Assembly (NCBI RefSeq): GCF_963678635.1
Contig: NC_087070.1
Coordinates: 52,858,750-52,922,749 of the forward strand
Direction: 5' to 3'
DNA: 64,000 bases
From: Symsagittifera roscoffensis
Taxonomy: Eukaryota; Xenacoelomorpha; Acoela; Convolutidae
Of the stretch, positions 39,574-52,249 are shown in pieces. Within the stretch, counting starts at the first letter, position 1, and every line of letters begins with the position of its first letter. The notes below the pieces were generated by a model. That model saw only the letters and a program-made list of their open reading frames with translations. It made no database searches and was not told the origin of the DNA. The position numbers were made by a program, and so were the translations under genes.

Positions 39574-39933
39574 TGAGTTAGGACCGATGGGTATAACTCA
39601 TAGAGTAATTTCGGATAGGGTACACCGTCTGCTCGTCACGCTATCTTATTTTCGGCCGGATAGGTTCGTGCAACTTCTTAGTCTAATACCGATCCTAATC
39701 TTACTCTTATACTGTCTAGTCTCAGGTTGTTAAACTAGTCTCTGCTAGGCTCAATAGATCTAGGGTATACTGGTTTATTGCGGCTGCTGAAGTACTCGGG
39801 AGAGTTCAACTAATTTCTAAGTTAAATTCAAATCTCTCTGGTGCTGAAATTACAAGTAATTTCAGCACTTACAAATAAGTGGATTGTTAGTTAGATGGAT
39901 CATGATTGGTTGATATTAAATACTTTACATTGG
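39574..39933 (-). repeat. E2 5' LTR, truncated at its outer end
   Basis: Matches 21131-21490 with three substitutions. The inner end is fixed by the primer binding site. The outer end stops after TTTACATTGG, whereas the 3' LTR and the solo LTR at 53761 continue about 70 bases further. It contains AATAAA (complement of 39774-39779) and the 28-base palindrome at 39841-39868. No target-site duplication is visible. Confidence 0.8.
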
Positions 39934-40320
39934 AAAGCAAATCTTGCAAGACTCTTCGAAAGGTGAAGAAGCAAGATGTATATGTATTCCTACTCCAGAT
40001 TTCTTGCACGGATCTCGCAAACTTAGCATTCCAATAACACTAGAGTGTAACATTCAACCGTTATTAAACAAAAGAAAGTGTTGATTTTGTTCGCTCTGAA
40101 AACTTAGCAAGGCTTTTACTTCGCGATATCAATATTTTCCCGACAAATTCTTAAATTTTTCTGAATCGGTTGTAGCTTGAGGGAAAAAAAGCTCCAAAAA
40201 TTTTTTTCCATTGGACCAATGGAAAAAAATCTCTTAAACTTTTTTCTATAATATCGACTGGTCACCTATACGAACGTTTTAGTGAATTTTTGGAGTATTA
40301 TTTTGTTTCTTCCTTGTTAG

Positions 40321-40445
40321 CGCCTTCTAAGCCGGAGATCACAGCTCTGGAGATCAGCTCTGCAACTGGAGATGATCAAATTATGGTGTCCTGGATCAAA
40401 AACACATCAGACATCGTGACGACTCAAAGCGTCTTCAAATGGAAC
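40321..40445 (+). CDS. Host FN3-repeat gene, exon c (first half of FN3 domain 2)
   Basis: Acceptor TCCTTGTTAG ends at 40320 and donor GTAAGA starts at 40446; phase 1 in, phase 0 out. Typical domain start APSKPEITALEISSATGDDQ, then IMVSWIK with the core Trp, and an NTS sequon. Confidence 0.92.
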
Positions 40446-41038
40446 GTAAGAAAACAATTCTAGTCCGTTTTCTTATAGTTTCTTAATTTTTAATGCCATA
40501 ATTTCTTTGCAATTGAATATCATGAAAATGGAAAGTGAAACAATCCTTTGCGTGTCCCAATAGGTGGGTGGTTCGAACCCTAGCAATAACTGTGATCTTC
40601 TCACGTGACCAATGCAGTTACAGAAGATTTTCTCATACTATCAGTTTAAAACAATCATTTAATTCATTAAGTATGACCAGCTAAAAGTTAAGTCTAATTG
40701 TAATAATTCACAGAGGATATATGAAAGGCTAGCCAGCCTGTCTAAGCATTGTTCGTTTCTAATATTTCCCCATATTCTAGACTGAGTTTTTTGTGTTGCT
40801 AAGCTCTTTCTTTTCGACTCAAGGCCGTTTTCTGCGTCTAGAACTTTTAAGTGATATCACTTTTGCAGCCGGCATCGGCCAGGTAATGGTATACCTGCAG
40901 CTAGATGTCAAGCGAGAGCTCGTCATTATCACAATCAATCACTGCCATTGCCTTTGGATGATCCTAAAGTGAACAACTTACCACTATACTAAGTGCCTCT
41001 ATAATGCTAATCAATTTATATACATAATGTTTACACAG

Positions 41039-41216
41039 ATACTGCGCAGCTCAGACGGCGGATCGACCTACGATACCATATTCGAAAATGAGACTTACCT
41101 CACCGACTATCAGTTCGACTCTGGCCTACTGCCAGCCACTCTCTATTTCTACAAAGTGCAGAGTTTCTACAGATCCGCCGCCTCAGTCGAGTCCAACGCC
41201 GATACTGCTTGCACAT
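41039..41216 (+). CDS. Host FN3-repeat gene, exon d (second half of FN3 domain 2)
   Basis: Acceptor TTTACACAG ends at 41038, donor GTACGA; phase 0 in, phase 1 out. GLLPATLYFYKVQSFYRSAA shows the F/G strands with the tyrosine corner; an NET sequon is present. It ends in ADTACT, with a Cys at the domain end as in other units of this gene. Confidence 0.9.
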
Positions 41217-41859
41217 GTACGAGATATGCAGGAAGCCGTTCATGGGATCTTTTTGTTTACTCTATTCTATGGTATTCTATGGTATCTAATATAGAATTTC
41301 ACCCCCATAAAGAACCAATTGAGCGTTTACGCAAATGTTAATTTTGCACATTGTAACTAATTATTTCCCCCAATTTAAAATAGGAGAGGGGAATAGTTAA
41401 GAGGAAACTGAATGGGATTTTAAATTGATTCAAATTGATCTCTCTTGAAAATTTCGGATCCAATTTATCGTCTAAAAGTTGCTTTGATTGATTTGAAAGG
41501 ATTTTGGTAGCCTTTTAAATCTCAACAAAATCAGTTTACGTCAATTCTTATAGGTTGCAAAAAAGTTCAATTTTGTTGCCCCAAATATTTTTTAGAAAGT
41601 TATCTGTACTTTTTACAGTAATCTTCAACCTCTTGAGAAGAATTGTTCACTGCATTTAATTATTTTGAAGCCAAGAAAAGTTTTCGTCATTGTTGCAGTG
41701 GTCTTAAGCCATTCGAGAATTTTTTTCACCATAAACATTTAGTTTAAGGAGAGGCTGTAGATTTGGCGATTCTACTGTTTTACATGCCATGGTAGCTTGA
41801 GCGTAAAGTTGATTAGTCCGTAAATTAAGTAGAGCAGCAAACAAAAAGTCGAGCTCAAA

Positions 41860-43160
41860 ATAGTTCGAGTTTGGAAGAATTTGTCACTCCTATGCCAGAA
41901 ATTACACAAAACAACAAAATTGGCGAACCCTCACCCCAAATGGGAACTAAGGAAGCTATTTTTATGAAACTCAAAAGACGGGTACTAGAGATTATTGGAA
42001 ACAGGAATACGAAAAACGGAACCCATCAATCCCGTGGAGGGCAAGCGATAACGCAAGTGTAAATGGCTTGTCAGAGTTTGGTAACTAGCGGTAGTAATGG
42101 GCTCAAATTTTAGCATGCTGTAGATCTAGTTAAGAGAAGCTTATGTTCAGAACCCCAGACCACCAGGACCCCCACTTCTGGTTTCATTCCCTAAGTAAAC
42201 AGACCCAACACTAATTTCCGGAAGTCGTTCCTTGGCCTGAATTAACGCGGGGAGCTGAAATTTGGAGGGACGATAGATTCAACTTGCGTTATAACTTGAA
42301 CCGTTTCCAACGATGGAGGGGAAGCTATTAGGACTTGAAAAAAAAACTCCTGTTGACCGGAACTAGGCAATTTACGCAAAATTTTAAGCAAAGGCATACT
42401 GGTTTTTTAGCGGCAATAGATACTAGTTCCAACCGCCGGATAAAGAACTCCAGTGAGTGAAAACTCTTCGACAATTCTTTCCATTGTAAATCGCGAATTA
42501 CCAGGAAAAATAATAAAGGGCCTTTAGAATGGGATAATTTGGAAAGTATTTACGGGGTATGTATGAAAGTTGGTAATCAGTACCCCCATGAGACCCCAAA
42601 ACTTTTCGAGTAATTTTGAGCCCGGATAACTCCTGGATGACTTTAGACTGACCTCTGGCGGTTTTGACACCAGAATTGCATAGAAAACCCCATGATTAAC
42701 ATTTGAAAATGGCCTACTTCCCAGCCCAACCCCTAGAAATAAGAATCGGTCACCTTACTAATCAATTGGGAACTGAAGCAAAAGCGGATAGAAGCAACGT
42801 TGGATCAAAAAACTTAATTCAAAATACATTTGGTAATTATTGGTTCAGCTTAGCCTAGAGAAAGATCAAATAAAAGGAACTCAACTAGACTTAAGAAAAG
42901 TAGTCTTGGAGGAAATTGGCAGTAGTAAGACCGCAGCAATAGAATCAAGTCTCCTAGTAGTATGAACGGACGGGGAATTCAAGGCTTAATTTGACCCCGG
43001 AGGTGACGTTTTGGCTTAATTTGACCCCTAATGGACGAACTACGTTCCCCTAATAGCTAGAAAGTCGGGAATGGAATAAAGTATATATGAAAATCTTAGA
43101 TGCTTGAAAGGAATCAGCTACCCGTGAAAAGGCTCTCTCCCTACCCTCGGGATGTCGGAA
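41860..43160 (+). repeat. Dispersed repeat family C, copy 2
   Basis: Ordered word matches to 17060-17800 (GGAACTAAGGAAGCTATTTT, ATGAAACTCAAAAGACGGGT, TTGACCCCTAATGGACGA). It is longer than copy 1 and lacks a usable ORF. Confidence 0.5.
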
Positions 43161-44104
43161 CGTCAGCGCGGTAATAGACTAAAGAATTTGGGAGGGTCAC
43201 TGAGTGAAAACTGTATGGCTTATAGATTGAGTTAAACTCGAGGGCTGATGTTCATGCACATCGAAAATTTGTTGATTACGATTGTATGGCGTTTGTTTGT
43301 TGGATCGAATAGTGACATCTTCCGCATACCAGGTATCTAACAAGTGTGATGAGGTTGATAAAAAATCGAACTTGGCGCGTGGCGTGTGCTGACAAGGCAA
43401 GGACGTACCCATAAAACATGTGCAGAGGAGTGGTTTAAGCGAATGTCAGGGCTGATAGGGAATGGCGTGACGCAAGTAAAACTAAGTGTAAATAGATATA
43501 AATAACTGGAGGGTACCGGAGAGCCTCCGAAAGTTGGAACACTGATGCTAAGAGAGCGAACAGAGGACTCTTAGTTAGTAGGAGAGCGATTGAGCAAGAT
43601 GAGCAGAGCAGTTGGTCCATGGAAGACACTTTTGCTTGAAGCTAGTTGAGTCTCACAGTTGTTAGTTATTTAGTTTCGCTTTTTGAATCTGATTTTAATT
43701 CCGGGTCGAATTAGTTTTGTGAGCGAGTTGCGCAGTTGGAATGGCGAGTTTGGACTCGAATCAAGCCCCAATTGACGTTTGTGATAACGAAGCGATTGAA
43801 CAGAACGAAACGCGGGCTTCTTTATAGATGTTGATAAATAGTAGTTAGCTCATTACGGGCATTATAAAATGCTTTTACAATTTTTCTGACTGAGAATTTT
43901 TTGTTGTGGCCACGATTTGCTGAACTAGCTAGAAAAGGAAGAGGAGAACAAAAAAGAGCATAAATCAAGGGAGAAATTGCGTAATCCTTTGATTGGCCGA
44001 TTTAGGGAGAAAAGTGAAAGCGTGCTTAAAGGAGACGACTCCCCAATATTTTTACTTAAACCCTCAAATTTTAGAAATTTATAAATTTACTTCAAACGCG
44101 TTTT

Positions 44105-44590
44105 GTTCCGACTTTCAAAAAAAAACGTAATATTTATGTGTGGTATGGGTTTTTTGTTCAGTCAATTTTTGGCTATCAAAACAAAAAAATAAAAATTTTT
44201 AACAAAAATTTTTTACGCCGCATCAAAGATATTGACTCCTTAAAATCGAATTTTAAAAGATATTTTAACCCCAATCAATTTTTCAAAATTTTGACAGGAG
44301 GAAAACTGCCATAATTTGTCATGCTCTGGACTAGTTCATAATCTGAAAACAAATTATTGAGTAACGTAAATTACTTATGCATGGCGATTTATCCCACAGA
44401 ACAAAATTGTTCCAATCTGAATTAAGGCCATCTATTTGGTCTTATTAATTTCAGACGGCTCAAATTTTTAAACTTGATCTTTGATATTGTCCAAAATTAA
44501 TAGTTTTTTAATATTTTCTTTTCCTAAAAACATTGGTTTTGATTGGCAGTGGGAACATTCAGGGTTTGCCCTGATATACGAGCAGACTTG
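44105..44590 (+). repeat. Dispersed repeat family B, copy 1
   Basis: Starts GTTCCGACTTTC and ends AACATTCAGGGTTTGCCCTG then ATATACGAGCAGACTTG. The end forms a CAGGG/GCCCTG hairpin. A second, partial end copy follows at 44641-44696. Other copies lie at 49401-49700, 49943-50480 and 56346-56785; inverted end fragments lie at 48222-48253, 52441-52470 and 57328-57362. Class unknown. Confidence 0.6.
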
Positions 44591-45420
44591 ATTTTAATCA
44601 GCGGATTTTTAATAAACGAATCAACCAAAAATTGATTTTGATTAAGTGGCAGTCGGAATGTTCAGGGTTTTGCCCTGATATACGAGCTGTTTTGCTATAC
44701 TCAGCCCATTTTTGTGAAGCGAATCAATCAAAAAATCGCGTATTAGTTAATCTTTAAGTTTTTTTTCCTGTTCGTATTTTAGCAAAAAAATAACCCAAAA
44801 GTATGCAGTAACCATTTGCTTCCAATTTGCTCATTTTAATTTAGAGTGAAACGAGTCAAAAAAATCTGTATGTAGTTTTTTTGGAATTGAGTTTAAAAAC
44901 ATTTAAGATAAATTAGTTTAATTAATTTTCACTTAGTTTCAAAAACTTAAATTGTCTCAAATCAAAGATGCAAAAAATCACAAAAGGTCTGTTTAGACCT
45001 ATGTATACTCGATTAAATTTGATTAATTTTAGTTTGGAAATATGATCAGCTTAATTTGATTTAAATTTGATCCAAGTTCGTTCTATTTGGCAGTTTATGA
45101 TTTTAATGAATTTTGCGACGCTAAAATCGATCTTAATATAATCTACATACGTTTTTGATTGAACTTCAATTGAGGTAAATTCATTTTTTCAGTGCTTAAT
45201 ATTTCGGTGAATGTTTTAAGTAAGAATTGAAACACGCATTGTATATATTTAGAAAAAATAGGCTACCGGATCTTCCGAGAACTTATCTATGCTCCGTAGT
45301 TTCTGCTGAAAAAATACACTCCGACAAAAAAAAATATTTCAACGGCTGAGAAAATACGAAAATTGAACCTATGATTTTTGCAAAAGGTGGGATTGTTTGT
45401 TCATTTAAATTTGTGTTCAG

Positions 45421-45512
45421 ATCCAACAAAACCTGAAAATGTGGAGATGAATACAATCAACTCTACCCACTTCGAATGCTCGTGGAATACCCCCACCGAC
45501 AACGGAGACCAG
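45421..45512 (+). CDS. Host FN3-repeat gene, exon e (first part of FN3 domain 3)
   Basis: Acceptor TTGTGTTCAG ends at 45420, donor GTAAGA at 45513; phase 1 in, phase 0 out. PTKPENVEMNTINSTHFECS then WNTPTDNGDQ is a classic FN3 N-terminal half with an NST sequon. Confidence 0.92.
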
Positions 45513-45845
45513 GTAAGAGCAAAATCAATATACAAAAATTTTACATTTTTGTGAATTTTGAGGTTGCACAAATTTGATTTATTTTCTAAGTCTCGACTCC
45601 TTTATATTTAAACTAGACCTAAAATGTATTAAAAAAGTCCATGCATTACCCTTTTAGTATTTATAAGTTTTATGCTGCCATTTTTACGGTGGAGTGAACA
45701 ATACCAGTAAGAATATACTCAAGAATACAATCCATATTCTATGAACCAGCTTTTTTCCTGTTTATGAATAACACTTTCACGAACCTTTAATTAGAAAAAA
45801 CACTTCAAAAGTGAAAATATGAACAAAATTGCTTTTTTGCTGCAG

Positions 45846-45991
45846 CTGGCTTTCTTCGAAGTGGGCTACAATGAGTTGTCTGGGGTGCTTGTGACGAAAG
45901 ATTCCTTCAGCAATATCACCTACATAGGGGACCCTACTTTCCCCAACCAGATTATCCATAATGGAGGGGTCACTTGCTACGTCAGATCCAT
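45846..45991 (+). CDS. Host FN3-repeat gene, exon f (middle of FN3 domain 3)
   Basis: Acceptor TTTTTTGCTGCAG ends at 45845, donor GTGAGT at 45992; phase 0 in, phase 2 out. LAFFEVGYNELSGVLVTKDS and TCYVRS form the C to F strands; an NIT sequon is present. Confidence 0.9.
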
Positions 45992-46657
45992 GTGAGTAAA
46001 GTCCAGTTGTTTTAACAGGAAAAAACCATAAGATTTGCAAGCTTAAGACACTTGTACATTGTCTGAAAAGCGAGACGCTTTTATTGATCAATGGTGCTTT
46101 TTTCTAACACTTTTTGTCGTTGGTTTTGATTTATAGTAATTTAGTATCATAACTATTTTTATTTATTCGATCTTTTCGTTTTTTCTTTTCTTTGCCTTTT
46201 AGTTACAACCACTGGATTAGAATAAACTTCGTCTTCTGGTGTGTTTTGCTCTTTTGTTTTTAGTTCTTTTTCTACGCAAAATCAGGTGCCAAAAATGATC
46301 AGAAGAATTCGAGTGAAATGAATCATATTCGGTTTTTTTTTAGTATTCAAACGAAAATTAAAATTTTTGTAGAATTTTTTCAAGGTCCGCGAGAAAAACC
46401 GGCTTGGGAAAAAAGTTTTGAAACAATCGCTTTACCGCCTTATCCCCATATCGCCCTAATTGAAAAAAAAAACCGCTTTTTCATTACGAAGTCAAATTGT
46501 GAACTGGATAGGCGCATTTTTCAAAGCGTGTAGGTCAATTGAATCCAGATACAAGTCTTTAAACATATGTTAAAATTTTGGCAGCCTATGATGGAAAAAG
46601 TGCTTTTAAATTTCTGCAAACACTTTCACCTAGCATAATTTACACGGTTCTTTTTAG

Positions 46658-46854
46658 TGTCAACTGTTCCGACGAGGGCAAGTTGTTGAACAGCAGCTGG
46701 GCTTCCGCCCTCGGCTTCTTGGCGCCGGCAGTTCCGAGTGTGCGGAGCGAGCCTGTGTCCGACTCGGCCATTCGAATCCAGGTCGTCCCCAATCAACTCA
46801 ACTACGACTGGATGAATATGACTGCCACTATCTACAGAGACGGCATATCCATCG
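46658..46854 (+). CDS. Host FN3-repeat gene, exon g (end of FN3 domain 3, start of domain 4)
   Basis: Acceptor CGGTTCTTTTTAG ends at 46657, donor GTGAGA at 46855; phase 2 in, phase 1 out. VNCSDEGKLLNSSWASALGF closes domain 3, and PAVPSVRSEPVSDSAIRIQV opens domain 4. There is no intron at this domain boundary. Confidence 0.88.
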
Positions 46855-47772
46855 GTGAGAATTTCTTCTTTTGCTTACGCAGGTTTACGCAACCTTTTTG
46901 TTTTTGCTCACAATTTTCTTACCACAGACTTTTTTGCAGATTAATTTGGTCGTGGATTTTGTTCAGCGAGATGTGTTAATCGGCGGATATTTGATGACAG
47001 CTTACTTCTAATCGATTTTTGTTTTGCCAATTTTTTTTCTTCTCAGAAGGTTTGATAGATTTTCTGCCACTTTTGTTGACCGGAGAGTTTTTCTGGCCGT
47101 TTTTTGTTTTGTTCACAATATCTCAAGAAACTTTCAACGGAATTTGTCGTTCAAAGTTTTTGTTCACAGATTAATTGTCATTGATATTTTGGTTCAGTTA
47201 CTTTTGTTTGCTGGCTTTTTGAAATTTTCAACAAATATTGGCTGGCGATTTTTTTTGTTCTAGAAATTTTTTCACCATTTTCTGTTAAGAGACTTGCTCT
47301 TAGAGTTTCAGCTTCTATTTTTTGTTGTTGTATAATTTTCTTTTCACATATTTTATGCTGATTGATTTACAAAGAAACCTTTTTCCGTATGCAGGTTCTG
47401 TGTCACACACTTTTTTCTACTTGTTTTTTTTTGCTGAATAATGAGGTCACATGTTTTTTTATGAATACTGTGTTGTAAGCTTTTTTCCTTGTTTTGCTGT
47501 GGTATGGCCGCAGGAAGCCGCTAAAAGTTATCCGTAGATTATCCTCTTGAGAAAAATGACATGAACTATTATGACACAGCTTCTACATTCAAAAATTCAT
47601 ATTGCAAAAGTTTAAGTTTTATCAAAAATTCTCCAAAAATTGAATAATTCCCCTAACTAATAGGATAGGAATCTCGTTTTTCTGTCAGCTTCGTTTTGAA
47701 TACTGATTACGGACAAGTTTTTAGATCTCTTTCATAAACTGAGAGAAAAAGTTTTTTGTTTTTTTTCTTCAG

Positions 47773-47991
47773 CTGAAGACATAGAAGCTCCCTGGATATT
47801 CGAAGACAATCTGGACGTCGAACCGGGCAAGATGTACTCGTACAGTGCCACTGTGGACCAGAACGGAAACCCCTCCAGTCAATCAGCAGGGAAACTGGAA
47901 TGTGCCAAACCAGCCCAGCCGGATCCAGACAGTGTGACGGCCACTGCTGTGAACACAACATCAATCACAGTCGCATGGTCTATCGACGACG
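47773..47991 (+). CDS. Host FN3-repeat gene, exon h (end of FN3 domain 4, start of domain 5)
   Basis: Acceptor TTTTTTTCTTCAG ends at 47772, donor GTAAAC at 47992; phase 1 in and out. VEPGKMYSYSATVDQNGNPS completes domain 4. AKPAQPDPDSVTATAVNTTS then ITVAWSIDDG starts domain 5. Confidence 0.9.
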
Positions 47992-48419
47992 GTAAACTTC
48001 GCACCACGACCAAGTTATATCCTCCCAACCACTGCTTTTAAAAGCGACTTCAGTGGATGATGCCCACCTTCTGTAGATTTTGGAATTTTAGCCATTCAGA
48101 ATTGAATACCAAACATGCAGCACACGAAGGAAATTTCAAATTAATCTCAAAACTTTTTCAAGGCAAAGTTCTTGGCCAGAACCTGGAAACTTGTCCACAA
48201 ACGGTTGAGTTACGATCTAAGTAGGAACAAGACTGCTCGTATCAGGACAAAGCCATATATGTTCGAACTTCTCCGTAAGGTGCAAGGAATAAATAATCTT
48301 ATAAAGAAAATTGAAAAGGGATAAAGTTTCAAAAAAATAAGAAAAAAACTATGCATTTTTTCATTTTTCCCGGAAACTAAATTACGAGGCCAAAGTGTGC
48401 ACTAGATCCGGGCACAATT

Positions 48420-48980
48420 TTGTATCTGCATGTTCCTGGATTCCAGAGAAAAGGCTTTGAACATGTTCCAAAACGTAAGTGGATTCACTTACAAAATTTC
48501 AGTGGTTTTTGCGTACAAATAACTACCGTAAATTTTGTCGGCAAAATGATTTTTTTGCGGGTTCCGCAACGCGCAAATATAGGTAATTGTTCCGGATTCC
48601 GCAAATGTAAGCGGATTCCGCAAATCTAAGTGGATTCCGCAAACTTATGTGGATTCAGCGTACAGTTTGCGGATTCCGCCTACAATTTGGGCATTCCACT
48701 TACAGTTGCGGATTCCGCGACAACTTATGTTCACTGAACACATATATTAATATTTGCTTAAGGGTTCCACAAAATGGTTCCAGATTCCACAACTTTTGTT
48801 GCGGATTCCTCAAAGTTGCCTGTTTTTGGAGCGCTTTTGAGCAACGCAGCTTAGTGTTTTAGCTATTTGTCCGTGGAATCCAAATTAGCAGAGAAGATCA
48901 AAGAAATATAGCAATGTTGCAGATTCTGCGACAAATCTGAATTTTGCCTGTTGCGGAATCCGCTTACAATTCACAAAATG
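48420..48980 (+). repeat. Degenerate GATTCCGCAAA minisatellite
   Basis: Repeated words such as GCGGATTCCGCAAATCTAAG at about 20-base spacing, densest at 48590-48725 and fading outward. Confidence 0.7.
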
Positions 48981-49942
48981 CACAGTTTGACCTCGTAATG
49001 TAATCCCTTTGCACTCTTGAGAACAAAATGATATAAATAAGTTCTAGCAAATATGAAAATTTCGGATAAGCTTGCCTCAACTCGATATCTGAGCTGCGTT
49101 AATTCACTTCTCGCGCTTTTATTGTTACAATTAAGCTAAGTTGGAAATTTTCTGCTGATGCTCAGGAATCCGCAGCAGAACTGAGGCTGAAATCGAAAAG
49201 CTTTAGAATATTCATGGAAACTTTGTCACATCCTAAGTAAGATAAAAAAAAGAGTTTTTTGAAGCATTTAAGTTATGACTGAAACCAAATCGTAGTAGAT
49301 TGCAGTTGATTTTATATGTCAAACTATCGCTCAGGCTTGAAATTAGGTTTTAAACTATACAATCACACTCTGTTTTATATAAAAACCTGAAAAAATTTTT
49401 GTTCCGACTTTTGAAGAAACTGATGGAATTAATTTGCTCAGTGGTTTTTTTATCCTTTCAATTTTCGACTATTTATCCATTCACGCTAATCAATTTTGTT
49501 TAAATCATCTTAAATTATTAGTCTCCTGAGCACAAAAAACACGCTATTTTTCATTTTTTTTGCAAAGTTACGATGGCTAAAATTTGCCAATTTTAGATGA
49601 ATAACGCACGTATACTGCGTGTTATTAACAAAGTGAGTTGCTGTTTTTCGACGCAGCGCTGTTCCATATTAAATCGAGGCAAACTAATTGTTTTTATTTA
49701 AAAATTTCACCAATTTTTTCAATTGATAACTTGCCACTCCGCAGACCTCATCTCATCTCAAATCCATCATTTTTCTGAGATCAAATTGAAAAGGATACTT
49801 TACCAATGATCTTTTAAAGTAATGCGCACGATATCCCTTGTGCTATAATGCGTAAGCGGCTATTCAATCCGGCTCAAAAATTGTTTTAAAATGACTACGG
49901 AGATGCTAGTTGTTCTAAGTGCTACGTTACTGTATGCTTATT

Positions 49943-50480
49943 GTTCCGACTTTCGATACGAAAGTAACAAAATATTTGTCCTTGGGGTGGGATTTTTTTC
50001 TTCAGACAAATTTCGACTTTTTAACTAGCCATTTTTGACGGAATTTTTTTTATCATTCAAAAAGTATTGTTATCTTGAGCTTAAGTTTGAAAAGATATTT
50101 CACCTGTGATCAAAATTCGTAAAGTTATGGGGGTTAAAAGATTGGCATTTTGACCAATTTGGGACAATTAACGCGCGATATGTTTCGTGCTATTAACGCG
50201 TAAGCGTAGATTTAATCCGTCTTAGAAATCGTTCCAAATTGGTTGAAAGAAGTTTGTTTGCCACAATTGATTTGTTACTAGAAGCTAAATTTATCACTTG
50301 GTACTTTATATGGCGTCTGGGGTGATAATTTTTCACAAAAAAGTCTCAAATTTTTTTTACAAATTTTTTTTTCATTTTTTTCTTTTTTATACATTTATTT
50401 TTTAATCTTATTTCTGCTTCATAGACCTTAAAAGACAATCGGAACATTCAGGGCTTCGCCTTGATACGAGCAGTCTTGTT
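49943..50480 (+). repeat. Dispersed repeat family B, copy 3
   Basis: TTGTTCCGACTTTCGA start, TGCTATTAACGCGTAAGCG in the middle, GGAACATTCAGGGCTTCGCC then TTGATACGAGCAGTCTTGTT at the end. A truncated sister copy (49401-49700) precedes it. Confidence 0.6.
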
Positions 50481-52009
50481 GTATCTAACTGTAGTTTAAT
50501 TGGCTTTATGGTGTTGAATCCAAAAAATAATTAAAAGTCAAAATATTCATCAATTTTTGTTCACAAAATTGAACACTACTCCAAAGACGTCAAGGGGTCG
50601 CTTAGGGTGTCGCCTAGAAAGTATTTGAAGCATATGCTTGAATTTGTATGAAACTCTTTTGTCGTATTTAACCACCATCTTTATAAACAATTAATTCAAT
50701 TGTTGACAAAAAATCACAATGACAAAAAAATTGAAAAGCAGGCAATTTTTTGGATAGAAGTGCCGAAATTGGCTTTTTCGATTTTTGATCAAGCTATTCG
50801 CTTCAGCTCAGGCGTAAAAGTATATAACTAAAACGTAAAAAGTCTTTAATTTTCCAGTTTCGTCAGGCCGAAAGCCATGTTGTAAATTAGGGTTAAAAAA
50901 GTCAGTTTGGTTGGTAAAAGGGTCAACTACTTGAGGGTACCACTCTGTCCATCCCTTTTTTCCATTCCTGAACTTTACTTTTTTCCTTTCTCTTCTACGC
51001 AATCACTTTCTCAGAAAATCATTTATGTTAAAACGGTCATAGCTTTAAAAAAGTAGTAGTTAGATTACAATATATAAAGAGTCCAATTTATGTTCTGTGG
51101 TGCTATTTAATTTTTCCCAATTTAAACATAAAAAAGCGATGTTTCACTTGAGACATGTTTAAGAAGTCCTTGTGTTGACATATTGAACAACCAACATATC
51201 AAAGAGTTACAAACCCAATGCATCATTCCAAAGCTTTTTTAAAGTCAACGTTGTAAACTATTCTTCGTGTTTTCTTTTGAGTTTTCATCCTGATTTTTCG
51301 AATGATTTACTTTTCCTTTTACATATGATATTTTAGGAAAAATTGTAAGCATAGTTCAGTTCTCTTATCTAATTGAAGTTTAACCCTAATCCACTCAAGG
51401 TTTTCTATCAAAACGGCTAAGTCTTTTATGAAATTTTAGAAAAATTCCTTTTTTTCCATTTACTATTGTGGTCAGAGCAATTTGTAATTATCCATAGCAA
51501 CCGTAAACTTATGTCTTAGCTTGTAAAAGTTCCCCACTACAAAATTATCAACAAGAAAAGTGTGGTCAACAAAAGCTAGTTGCACAGCAACAAAATAGTT
51601 TGTAACTACCTTTCTTTTGATGTTTTCTAAGTTTGACTTTAGTTTTTTTTCTAAATTATTTGTTATTTTTCATTCTTTGGGACTATAAATTTTATGCTTC
51701 CAGATCGAGTTACAAGATCCATCCGCAATTTTCCTGACCTCCTACTTCCTGAAACATTCATTTGAAATAGACCAAGTTAAGATCCTCCATTTAATTTAGA
51801 GTAAATTTGCTTAGCTTTACGTGTAGAAAAATCTATTTTGATCGGCTCAAAAATCAAACATAGAACCAAAATCGCCCCTCCCCCCAAAAAATCGTTTTTC
51901 TCCCAAAAGAAACGACCAGCAATTGACAAAAAGCGAGGTCGGATCATTCTATGTTATTTGGACAGATAAGAGACTGTTTCCGTTATAATATGTTTGTTTT
52001 TCATTGTAG

Positions 52010-52249
52010 GCGAAGTGGATCACTTTTTGCTGAGCTCTCAGAAGGAAACTCAAGTAGAGTTTGACGCTCTAGTTGACGTCATTCCAAATGTGACCGACTA
52101 TGAGTTCACATTTAGTAACCTGAGGGCAGGCAACTGCTACACTTTCGAAATTCTACCAATCAGAGACTGCAACACTTCCGATTTGGAAGCAACATATTCA
52201 AATGCGACCAATTACACGGGAGAAGCCATCACCGTATCAGCTTGCGCAC
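52010..52249 (+). CDS. Host FN3-repeat gene, exon i (rest of FN3 domain 5)
   Basis: Acceptor TTTTTCATTGTAG ends at 52009, donor GTGAGT at 52250; phase 1 in and out. VTDYEFTFSNLRAGNCYTFE shows the E-F region of an FN3 domain. NVT, NTS, NAT and NYT sequons lie within the exon, and it ends in ITVSACA. Confidence 0.9.

Larger units (their letters stand above)
20722..40320 (+). other. Host intron b-c (19.6 kb) hosting element E2
   Basis: GTAAGA to TCCTTGTTAG. About 18.8 kb of it is the antisense-oriented retroelement E2. The remaining flanks (20722-21130 and 39934-40320) hold only the tandem repeat at 20846 and AT-rich DNA. Confidence 0.85.
41217..45420 (+). other. Host intron d-e (4.2 kb)
   Basis: No gene. 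Holds a copy of repeat family C (41860-43160), a family B copy (44105-44590) and otherwise AT-rich sequence. Confidence 0.75.
47992..52009 (+). other. Host intron h-i (4.0 kb)
   Basis: No gene. A GATTCCGC minisatellite (48580-48730) and repeat family B copies (49401-50480) occupy part of it; the rest is AT-rich. Confidence 0.75.

Noticed and set aside
44105-44590. Helitron assignment of the hairpin-ended repeats
   Set aside because: The hairpin is present, but the CTRR end and TC start expected for Helitrons are not seen.
46578-46657. Exon g starting at the acceptor near 46582
   Set aside because: Its phase does not match the preceding exon, whereas the acceptor ending at 46657 does and restores the domain.
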